NCBI GenBank assembly: GCA_016929035.1
Contig: JAFGJP010000061.1
Span: 1-8,008 of the forward strand
Direction of reading: 5' to 3'
From: Candidatus Auribacterota bacterium
GTDB taxonomy: Bacteria; Auribacterota; JAFGBW01; JAFGJP01
DNA: 8,008 bases
In this document: positions 1-6,886 of the stretch, in pieces
How the letters are laid out: the number at the start of each line of letters is the position of its first letter
Numbering within the stretch: the first letter of the stretch is position 1
The notes under the pieces: generated by a model
The model's input: the letters and a program-made list of their open reading frames with translations, nothing else
The model's database searches: none
What the model was told of the DNA's origin: nothing
Made by a program: the position numbers and the translations under genes

Positions 1-243
1 AAACAATATGATATCTGGCAATAGTCTTGCAATAATATGAAAACCAGCATTTTAAATTGATTTACCTTTTGACGCAATAGGGAAAAGAGAAATTAGTAAG
101 AAGATTTTAGCCGCTTCTTTAGAACGTTTACCCGCCAGAGCTTTGTGGAGGGCAAAGAGGCGCGAAGGGAACTGATTAAAAGTCTTGGGGAATAAGTGTT
201 AAAGGATACAAAGTGAAATGTTCACTTAAAGCTGAGACTGCTT
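1..243. other. Intergenic region with a possible structured block, no assignable gene
   Basis: No open frame here has a plausible start, ribosome binding site and useful length. Plus frames are closed by stops at 9-11, 38-40, 53-55 and 94-99. Two start-less plus-strand stretches stay open across the more GC-rich part (56-175 and 100-195). Positions 112-162 can fold: CGCTTCTTT (112-120) pairs with AAAGAGGCG (154-162) with one G-U pair, and inside it CCCGCCA (131-137) pairs with TGGAGGG (146-152) with one mismatch. This could be a gene remnant, a dispersed repeat or an RNA structure, and the sequence alone does not decide. Confidence 0.4.
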
Positions 244-251
244 TCAGTCTC
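211..251. terminator. Two inverted repeats at the 3' end of the protease gene
   Basis: GAGACTG (234-240) pairs with CAGTCTC (245-251) over a 4-base loop. AAGTGAA (211-217) pairs with TTCACTT (221-227) over a 3-base loop. Both stems are 7 bp and perfect. The first spans the protease stop codon (TCA at 244-246 on the plus strand) and the second lies just past it. Reading leftwards, only short T runs follow (GCTTT, then TGTATCCTTT), so these are weak terminator candidates or transcript-end stabilisers. Confidence 0.35.
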
Positions 252-3200
252 TTTGAATGTATATCAAGGCATTTTCACTGAAGCTTTCAGGATAAGTTCC
301 TTCCTGATACTCGATTCGAAGAACCGCACGGTCACCTGTCTCATCGATTTCGAATATTCCGAAGTACGTCGGTCCGTATTCATTCATTATTATCTTGACC
401 TGATGTGTTTCATAATTGACTTCAAATGTCCCTTTGAGATGCCAGGGAGCGCTCCAGTCTTCCAGATGGCGGTCCTGAGCCATAACAACGTTTCCTGTAA
501 AGTAAGGATTATCTGCTTCAATAAAAGTCAGAATATCATTGGGAAAGCCGATGCCTTCCGGAGAATTGAGTATATACCATGAGCCGTGCAGTTTTCCATA
601 ATTTCCTTTATGCAGGTAGACTTTGTTTGTTAAATACGGCTGATAGGGTTCAAATCCCCAGACTTTTGTTCCATCATTCACATAAGGCTCGATGACTTTT
701 TCTTTATAGGTATCAACCAGGGTTCTCTTATCTGTATCATTAAGATAATCAAAAGGAGAAACGTAGACTCCGCCTTCCCATGCCTCAGGGCCGTCTGTCC
801 TGCCTCTATCTATCAAACTGAATTCAGCGCTTGATTGATGCGGATCAAAACTCATCCCAAGACCGATAAGGTCACCCTGAGAAACAATATCTCCTTCATT
901 GACATAAGGAACCATGATCTCCATGTGAATGCCTTCCAGGCTGGAGCCGTAGTCAATGAAAATATGATATTCTTCTTCATTCCATTTCACCTCTTTGACA
1001 ACTCCATCAGCCCAGCTTTTGACAGGAACACCGGGTTTGAGTTCAATCCAGACATGGTCTAATCCCTCTATATGACCGCCTGCATGCAGACCAAACCCGC
1101 CTATGCCGCCATGGTTATTAAAAAGAAAATCATCAATATTGGCCGGAAGAGACAGGCGTACAGGTGATGCTTCTTTTGGCAGGGAATAAGTAAAGTATTC
1201 AAATTCAGGGTCAGGGGATGCCTTTAACGGTGAAAATCTGGCCGGGTCTGTGCCATCCTGAACTTCATATCCGTCAGATAATCCGTCATTGTCTGAATCA
1301 AAATCCAGAATATTGATCAACCCGTCATTGTCTTTGTCAGAATGATAGGTCATGTTCTCACGCTGGGTCCAGTAGTTGAGTTCTATTAGATCATCCATAC
1401 CATCTTCGTCTGAATCCTTCTTGAGAGGATCGGTCCCATAGGTATAGACTTCCTCGCCATCTTTCAGACCATCTCCGTCTGTGTCAGACAGGACAGGGCT
1501 GAGATTTTGCAGTGTTTCTGCCAGGTCATTGATTCCGTCAAAATCACTATCAACACTCCCGGGATCTGTTCCGGCCTCGAATTCTTCGAGATTCGTAAGT
1601 CCGTCATTATCCATGTCCTCCATGGCGTCAGCAGGATCATTGAAATCCATACCGTATGACAGCTCCCAGTTGTTGAGGATACCGTCACCATCTCCGTCCG
1701 TATCGACGAGCGGGTCATAATGATAGGAAGAATGATCACTTTCGTTGTTGTACGAATCCAAGGCCGTCACAAGGAAATCATAGGCCTTGTCATTGGCAAA
1801 ATCAAAGAGCGTGAATTCTGAGGCAGTCAGGAGCTCAGAATTCATTTTTTCATAGACGTCTTTATAAGCAAATTTTTCGACAGCCACGTTTCTGTAAAAA
1901 GCTATTTTCCTCAAGGCGCAGACTTCCTTTATCCTGAACCATTTTTGACTTGCGTAGAGGGCTCTTATTTTGATATAGCGGATTTTTTGAGGCTTGATGT
2001 CAAAGACCTGAAGTCCCCTGTTCCTTTCCTTGCTTCTGTTAACGACCTGCTTATAGCTTTTGCCGTCTGCCGATACATAAACGCGGTATCTGTACCAGTA
2101 TTTTGTTTTCGGGCTCCAAAGATTGACAGCTACGCGGTGAACGAGACGTCTTCTTCCCAGATCGATGATGATATCTTTACGCGGTTTGAAATAGGCATAA
2201 TCTGAATTATTGCTTTTCCCGTTTATCAATCGATTTCTTCTGTATATTAAACTTCCTTTGACTCTGGCGCCTCTGCTTCTCAGAGCATAGTCAGTATATC
2301 TAAACCTTTTTTCCTTCACGGTTTCATAATAGGAATATTTTTCTTTGTAAAAATGATAGATATTGTATCCTGAAAGATCCGATTCCGTATTGTCATCCCA
2401 TGCAAACTCAAGGCGGTTATCTGCATAGGCCACGTTTACCCCGTCGGGTGAGAAAGGCCTGCCGGACGTAGCCGAGACCGCTTCGCTCTTTTCGCTTTCC
2501 TTCTCTGTCCAGTCGACAGCGGAGATCTCATAAGAGCAGTCGGTTCCCTGGATCAGTCCTGTATCCGCATAGGTCGTACCTCTGACGACATCCTGGTTGA
2601 TTTTTATTCCATCTCTGTAAACATTGTATCCCTTTATATCGATCTCTGTATTCGCACTCCATGAAAGGATAAGTGAGTTGTTGCCTGGATCATCGATGGA
2701 AACGCCTGCCGGTGCATCTGGCGTTATGCCGTCGTCAGGAAAGCTTGTCATAATCCTTATATCATCGATAAGCCATCCCTCGTAATTGTTATAAAACGAA
2801 TCTTTTGTATCGAAATAGAAACGGAAGAAGATGGTCTTTCCAACATAAGAATAAAGATCAAGATTGATTTCTTCCCATGCGGAAGCAGATTTTGTCGCCT
2901 GATACAGCGTCGTCCAGTTCACCCCGTCTTCAGATATCTGAACGCTGGCAACATCGTAAGGAGAGTAGTCTTCTGTTTTGAGATTATGTCTGAATTTAAG
3001 AAAGGCGTTATTGAGGCCATTCAGGTTGATCGGTGTGCTTGTTGTCAGAAAACCGTGGTTTGTCGATCCGGTGTCGTATGTCTTTGTGCTTTCCATGCCA
3101 TAGTACCAGGCATGTGTCGGAGAAGATGATTTAAAATCGGTAATATGCCACATGCCGTTTTCTCCGGCGTTGTTTGAGCCTGAGACTGTAAACATTGAAG

Positions 3201-6200
3201 AGCCGTTTTCTGTATCATCGAAGAAGACGGGGATCTCAATATATGTTTTGATATTGTAGAACTGACCATCATTATCATCCGTTGTTTCATTTCCCGCCGG
3301 ATCTGCTGCACCGAGTTTTATTTCATAAGTCGTTCCTGTCTCCAGATCTTCCAGAAGAGCACTGTGATTGATACCCATAACGGTTTTTTTTGTTAACCAG
3401 TCTTCTGTTCCTTTTTTCCGGTAATATGCTGTACCGATACAGTCTTCATCTGTCATCCAGTTGACGGATATCATATCTGTGCCGCCGGCAAAGATAAAGC
3501 GGTGGACAATGGAAGGAACAAAAAGGTCGATTTCAGCCTGAGACGAGACAACAACCAGTTTTCCATTGCCGTTATCTTCGTCGGTGAATTCCGCATAAAG
3601 CTTGTCCTTATCGTTGACCTGTATTATCGAGCCGATAATAAACGATGCACTGAAAATGCCTGTCTCAGGGCCTGTCTCGTTCAGCTGGATATCTGTTCCA
3701 CCTAGATCCGTATCAGAGTACAGATGAACAAAAACGTTGTCGATGTCTTCTGTTGTATCCATATCAAGATCCGTGACGGTCAGAACAGCTTCTGAGTCGT
3801 CTCGATAGACTGTTTTATCAAAATGGATATTAGCGGCGCTTGATCCGAAAGTGATACCGCGAACGACAAGAGCGTATGGCTGAGGTCCTGAAGGAATATT
3901 CTGGCCGGCCACAGTGACGGTATATGTCCCTGCAGCAGGATTTGGAAGAAAAACAATCTCTTCCACGTTCAGCCGGTCGTATGTGCCGCCTGTTATAGAG
4001 TGCCCGGCGGAAAAGACATTTCCTTTATATGTTCCATTGGGCCCGGTCACTGTCAGATCCAGGTCGTTGACAATTTTGACAGCAGAAGCCAGAGACGGGT
4101 AATGGTCTGTCCATACGAGAGTGATTTTTAAAGGCTGGACGCCGTCAGAAATAAAAGTATGGGTGCTGCTTTCTGCTGTCTGGAGCCCCTGAGTATTGTC
4201 TTCTATCCAGAAAGAGGTCGTGTCACCTGAGAAAAAGAGCGTATTGTCTAGAAGGATTCGTCCCCACCCCTGTCCTGTGCCGGGAACAGGAGAGTCGGTA
4301 TATTCTCCTGTCATGTTTTCAGCGCTGTTGATCATAGTCGCTTTTATCAGTGCAGCACTGGGAATAAAACTGTTGTCACTGTTTTTTGTGCCTGTCGGAT
4401 AAAAGCCGTCGATATAGTACTGCCGGACAAGAGCGGCACTTCCTGCATGAGACGGACAGGACATGCTTGTTCCGCTCATGCTTCTGATGCCGGAATTAAA
4501 GGTGGTGACATTAAAATCGTTGTCCGCGGAAAGGATATAATAGCCGGGCGCTGTGACTGTCGGCTTGATTCGGCCGTCGTCTGTCGGCCCGTTGCTGGAA
4601 AAATAAGCGACATCTTCCTGGTTATTACTGGCGTGGGGCGTTTCGCAGGCTCCGGAGGTTATAATATTTTTGGCCGTACCGGGGGAGCCGACTGTGTTTG
4701 TTCCAGGACCTGAATTGCCGGCAGAAAAACAGATAAGAAAATCTTTGTGGTTCCACATGAACTCATCAGCGTCCTGCGAGTAGGATGTATAAGCTCCGTT
4801 TACTGCAGAGCCCCATGAGTTCGAATGGATTCTTGCTCCGTCATTATAAGCCTGCTGGAAATAGGTATTGAGGTCTCCTGGAAGACCGATAAGCGATCCT
4901 CCGGCGCCGATATCCTGTATGACCAGCTTGGCGCCGTAGGCAATGCCGTTGTATTCGGAGTTTGTACCGAGTGACCGGCCGGCTATTGTTCCTGCCACAT
5001 GTGTTCCGTGGTCGTGGCTGTCCCAGTCCCCGTTTCCGGCAAGGTCGTGGTAGGAGATGACTTTTCTCTGGTTGAGGTTGACGGCCGGTGTGGGCACCCC
5101 CTGCACGGCATCCCAGAAAAAGACCATGTCATAGTCAAGCCCTGTATCTCCCACGCCGACGATCTGTCCCTTACCAGTAATGCCTTTGTTCCAGAGGGGA
5201 GTCTCATCATTAATGTTGCTTTGCACGACCCATCTCATCTCATTATTGTCGAGAGTCGGCTCGATATAGGGCTCGATCCATTCGATGTCCTGCTGCTTGG
5301 CCAGAGTGATCAGGACATCGTTCAGCTTTGCCTTAGGGACTTCCATGATCATGCGGCTTTTACGCGTTTCGCTTATCTTTAATGAATGGACGTTTTCAAA
5401 AGAATCAATGATATTGAATAGAAGAGGAAGCTTGCCTGATTCAAATGTCTGCGCTGTCAGAAGGACCGTCTCTGATTCTTCAGGAATATCATCCACAAGA
5501 GGAGAGACATTGTCGTCCTCTTCTTCGGAATCGCTTTCTTCTTTGATGCCTTGTTTTCCTTTCTCCGATGACGGCTGGCGTTTATTTATTCTTTTTGCTT
5601 TTTTTATGAGTTCCGTATTGTTATAGAGAAGGCTTTTTGAGATCTTAAAAGCCGGTTGATAAAGGCCTATCCACTGCACGTAAGATAATGAATCAACTTC
5701 TTCTTTCTGTAAAGATGTCATCTTTATAATAAAGGCATTGTGAGGAATATAGTCTTCCAGGGAGCATCCTAAAGCCGTGATCTCCTTCTTCCATTCTTCG
5801 CAGACAGGAGCGATGAACTGAACAAGATAACGGGCAGGTCTGTCCATAAGATCACTTTCATTTATGGAGAGGTCTTCTGGAAGAGAGACAGGACCGCCGT
5901 CTGTTGTAAAACCGCCGGCCTGCAGGAGGATTGCTTTTGGATTATTGATAAGAGTTCTGGGATCGACCAATGGCTGACCGGCATTGTCATTTTTTTCAAC
6001 TCTATCGGAAGCGGCATTTTTGTATTGTAAAAAAGTGCAATAGTCCTGATAAGTATCTGGTGTGTTTTTTATTGAGCCGTCAAAAGAGTGATCGATATTT
6101 TTTTTGTCAGATCGAAAGATGAACGTGGTCAGGTCATCTGATTCATGTTGTGTTTTGGGAAAAGGATATTTATTAACCTGTAACACGAATGATTTTTGTA

Positions 6201-6303
6201 TAATGGAAGACAGCGGTGATGCATATTTAAGAGAGAAATAGAGAGAGAAGGAGGTAATAAAAAAAATTACAATGATCAGGTAATAATATTCTCTCCTCCT
6301 CAT
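244..6303 (-). CDS. Giant secreted multidomain S8 (KP-43-like) serine protease
   Basis: Exported endopeptidase of about 2019 residues. Numbering is from the ATG at 6303, which has AGGAG 7 bases upstream; an in-frame ATG at 6333 lacks one. Residues 2-4 are RRR, followed by a hydrophobic segment at about 8-25 (signal peptide or anchor). Prodomain-like modules lie at about 156-222 and 280-360. The S8 domain (about 374-690) shows D386 (GVGDTG), H432 (HGTHVAG), N530 (SAGNSG) and S613 (MSGTSMS), so it should be active. Motifs such as ARIHSNSWG, DGRIKP, GQGWGR and VNDLDL match Bacillus KP-43, whose C-terminal jelly roll corresponds to about 695-818. Then come Ig-like (823-926), FN3 (930-1020), MAM/jelly-roll-like (1023-1186), FN3 (1193-1280), FN3 split by discoidin (1283-1523), DxDxDG repeats (1534-1687), degenerate M23-like (1725-1855) and a beta-rich C-terminus (1898-2019). 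No LPXTG anchor or type IX tail was recognised. The substrate is unknown. The frame is intact; domain edges are approximate. Confidence 0.93.
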   Translation of the reverse strand: MRRREYYYLIIVIFFITSFSLYFSLKYASPLSSIIQKSFVLQVNKYPFPKTQHESDDLTTFIFRSDKKNIDHSFDGSIKNTPDTYQDYCTFLQYKNAASDRVEKNDNAGQPLVDPRTLINNPKAILLQAGGFTTDGGPVSLPEDLSINESDLMDRPARYLVQFIAPVCEEWKKEITALGCSLEDYIPHNAFIIKMTSLQKEEVDSLSYVQWIGLYQPAFKISKSLLYNNTELIKKAKRINKRQPSSEKGKQGIKEESDSEEEDDNVSPLVDDIPEESETVLLTAQTFESGKLPLLFNIIDSFENVHSLKISETRKSRMIMEVPKAKLNDVLITLAKQQDIEWIEPYIEPTLDNNEMRWVVQSNINDETPLWNKGITGKGQIVGVGDTGLDYDMVFFWDAVQGVPTPAVNLNQRKVISYHDLAGNGDWDSHDHGTHVAGTIAGRSLGTNSEYNGIAYGAKLVIQDIGAGGSLIGLPGDLNTYFQQAYNDGARIHSNSWGSAVNGAYTSYSQDADEFMWNHKDFLICFSAGNSGPGTNTVGSPGTAKNIITSGACETPHASNNQEDVAYFSSNGPTDDGRIKPTVTAPGYYILSADNDFNVTTFNSGIRSMSGTSMSCPSHAGSAALVRQYYIDGFYPTGTKNSDNSFIPSAALIKATMINSAENMTGEYTDSPVPGTGQGWGRILLDNTLFFSGDTTSFWIEDNTQGLQTAESSTHTFISDGVQPLKITLVWTDHYPSLASAVKIVNDLDLTVTGPNGTYKGNVFSAGHSITGGTYDRLNVEEIVFLPNPAAGTYTVTVAGQNIPSGPQPYALVVRGITFGSSAANIHFDKTVYRDDSEAVLTVTDLDMDTTEDIDNVFVHLYSDTDLGGTDIQLNETGPETGIFSASFIIGSIIQVNDKDKLYAEFTDEDNGNGKLVVVSSQAEIDLFVPSIVHRFIFAGGTDMISVNWMTDEDCIGTAYYRKKGTEDWLTKKTVMGINHSALLEDLETGTTYEIKLGAADPAGNETTDDNDGQFYNIKTYIEIPVFFDDTENGSSMFTVSGSNNAGENGMWHITDFKSSSPTHAWYYGMESTKTYDTGSTNHGFLTTSTPINLNGLNNAFLKFRHNLKTEDYSPYDVASVQISEDGVNWTTLYQATKSASAWEEINLDLYSYVGKTIFFRFYFDTKDSFYNNYEGWLIDDIRIMTSFPDDGITPDAPAGVSIDDPGNNSLILSWSANTEIDIKGYNVYRDGIKINQDVVRGTTYADTGLIQGTDCSYEISAVDWTEKESEKSEAVSATSGRPFSPDGVNVAYADNRLEFAWDDNTESDLSGYNIYHFYKEKYSYYETVKEKRFRYTDYALRSRGARVKGSLIYRRNRLINGKSNNSDYAYFKPRKDIIIDLGRRRLVHRVAVNLWSPKTKYWYRYRVYVSADGKSYKQVVNRSKERNRGLQVFDIKPQKIRYIKIRALYASQKWFRIKEVCALRKIAFYRNVAVEKFAYKDVYEKMNSELLTASEFTLFDFANDKAYDFLVTALDSYNNESDHSSYHYDPLVDTDGDGDGILNNWELSYGMDFNDPADAMEDMDNDGLTNLEEFEAGTDPGSVDSDFDGINDLAETLQNLSPVLSDTDGDGLKDGEEVYTYGTDPLKKDSDEDGMDDLIELNYWTQRENMTYHSDKDNDGLINILDFDSDNDGLSDGYEVQDGTDPARFSPLKASPDPEFEYFTYSLPKEASPVRLSLPANIDDFLFNNHGGIGGFGLHAGGHIEGLDHVWIELKPGVPVKSWADGVVKEVKWNEEEYHIFIDYGSSLEGIHMEIMVPYVNEGDIVSQGDLIGLGMSFDPHQSSAEFSLIDRGRTDGPEAWEGGVYVSPFDYLNDTDKRTLVDTYKEKVIEPYVNDGTKVWGFEPYQPYLTNKVYLHKGNYGKLHGSWYILNSPEGIGFPNDILTFIEADNPYFTGNVVMAQDRHLEDWSAPWHLKGTFEVNYETHQVKIIMNEYGPTYFGIFEIDETGDRAVLRIEYQEGTYPESFSENALIYIQRD
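1243..1704 (-). repeat. Seven calcium-binding DxDxDG (thrombospondin-3-type) repeats within the protease gene
   Basis: Residues about 1534-1687 contain DTDGDGDG, DMDNDGLT, DSDFDGIND, DTDGDGLKDG, DSDEDGMDD, DKDNDGLI and DSDNDGLSDG, several followed by the GTDP-type tail found in bacterial thrombospondin type 3-like repeats. Such segments bind calcium and form stiff spacers in extracellular proteins. Here they separate the FN3/discoidin part from the M23-like and C-terminal domains. Confidence 0.88.
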
Positions 6304-6684
6304 AAAAAGACTCCTCAGATGATTGCAGAGCATTTAATATGCCATAAACAAAACACAGGTCGCTGCTATCCAATAAGTTCAACATATAGAAGACGTTAAA
6401 GATTTTTTAAAAATGACAGGAAAAGTGATAAAAAAATCAAAAAAATAAAAATGTATCGAAATATAACAAAAAATAAATAATTACAATAATATTGTATCGT
6501 TATGTTTCTATTTTATGCGATTTTTTTGCTTTTTTCATAACTTTTTTGTTATTAGCTTTTTTCAGGTTAATTAGGACTGGAATAATATGTTCTATTAGCC
6601 AGGTTCTTTCACTGAAAAATCAGGAAATGTTATAAGAATTTTTCATCGGAACGCAGGAGAAAGTAAATCATTTCACATTTCCCT
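6304..6684. other. AT-rich divergent intergenic region
   Basis: No gene is seen. Apart from the protease ribosome binding site at 6311-6318, the notable feature is a very AT-rich stretch (about 6400-6560) with many A runs on the left and T runs on the right. Such tracts often mark curved, promoter-proximal DNA. The protease promoter presumably lies here on the minus strand, but no pair of hexamers is good enough to call. Confidence 0.5.
6311..6318 (-). promoter_or_regulatory. Ribosome binding site that sets the protease start
   Basis: On the minus strand the sequence reads CTGAGGAG, then 7 bases, then ATG at 6303. This is a near-ideal Shine-Dalgarno core and spacing. The alternative ATG at 6333 is preceded by GGCATATTAA, with no purine-rich core. 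Starting at 6303 also gives a normal export signal (MRRR, then a hydrophobic run) instead of adding ten residues in front of it. Confidence 0.8.
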
Positions 6685-6713
6685 TTGACGACAAATGGAG
6701 GATTCCCTATAAT
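6685..6713 (+). promoter_or_regulatory. Sigma-70-type promoter P1 facing dnaJ (distal)
   Basis: TTGACG at 6685-6690 and TATAAT at 6708-6713 are separated by exactly 17 bases. This is one mismatch from the full consensus in an otherwise AT-rich region. Transcription would begin near 6720 and give dnaJ a leader of roughly 165 bases that contains the tandem hairpins at 6780-6810. Assignment rests on consensus match only. Confidence 0.62.
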
Positions 6714-6779
6714 TTGGACTTTTAAATGATAATAAATAGAAAATATCATAAAATAAAATTCAAAATGTAAAAGGCATCG

Positions 6780-6810
6780 CCCGCACAAAGGCGGGTCCGC
6801 CTATAGCGGA
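6780..6810. repeat. Tandem GC-rich hairpins in the dnaJ leader (REP-like)
   Basis: Two adjacent perfect 5-bp stems: CCCGC (6780-6784) with GCGGG (6791-6795), loop ACAAAG; and TCCGC (6796-6800) with GCGGA (6806-6810), loop CTATA, followed by six A residues. A competing fold pairs GGCG (6790-6793) with CGCC (6798-6801), so the two arrangements exclude each other. The element is a GC island in AT-rich DNA. Compact paired palindromes of this kind resemble dispersed REP-like intergenic repeats, but only one copy lies in this window. It could also be a leader regulatory structure or, on the minus strand, a weak terminator. Confidence 0.5.
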
Positions 6811-6828
6811 AAAAACGAAACAAAATAT

Positions 6829-6857
6829 TTGATATTCGAAACACGATACAAGATAAT
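6829..6857 (+). promoter_or_regulatory. Sigma-70-type promoter P2 facing dnaJ (proximal)
   Basis: TTGATA at 6829-6834 and GATAAT at 6852-6857 are separated by 17 bases, each hexamer one mismatch from consensus. The start point would fall near 6864, leaving a leader of about 23 bases before the dnaJ ATG. It lies downstream of the hairpin pair, so transcripts from it would lack that structure. AT-rich sequence produces such matches by chance, so confidence is below P1. Confidence 0.45.
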
Positions 6858-6886
6858 CGATAAATATTAACGGAACTGTAAAGACT

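Noticed and set aside
56..195. Coding fragments ending at 173-175 or 193-195 on the plus strand as real gene ends
   Set aside because: Upstream stops at 53-55 and 94-99 leave them too short and without start codons, and neither gives a family match I can support.
253..5626. Several plus-strand frames, and minus-strand frames in another register, inside the protease gene
   Set aside because: They lie within a continuous 2019-codon frame with recognisable domains throughout; none shows a coherent protein family.
6304..6333. Upstream in-frame ATG at 6333 for the protease, adding ten residues
   Set aside because: It has no Shine-Dalgarno, whereas ATG 6303 has AGGAG at 7 bases and gives a standard signal segment.
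6334..6430. Minus-strand promoter for the protease, such as TTTAAA-N17-TATATG
   Set aside because: Hexamer matches are poor and several equally weak pairs exist in the AT-rich sequence, so none can be preferred.
6483..6495. Perfect 13-base palindrome ACAATAATATTGT as an operator
   Set aside because: Short AT-only style palindromes are expected by chance in such AT-rich DNA, and it does not sit in a called promoter.
6334..6886. CIRCE operator (TTAGCACTC-N9-GAGTGCTAA) for HrcA control of dnaJ
   Set aside because: No matching inverted repeat was found by reading the region on both strands.
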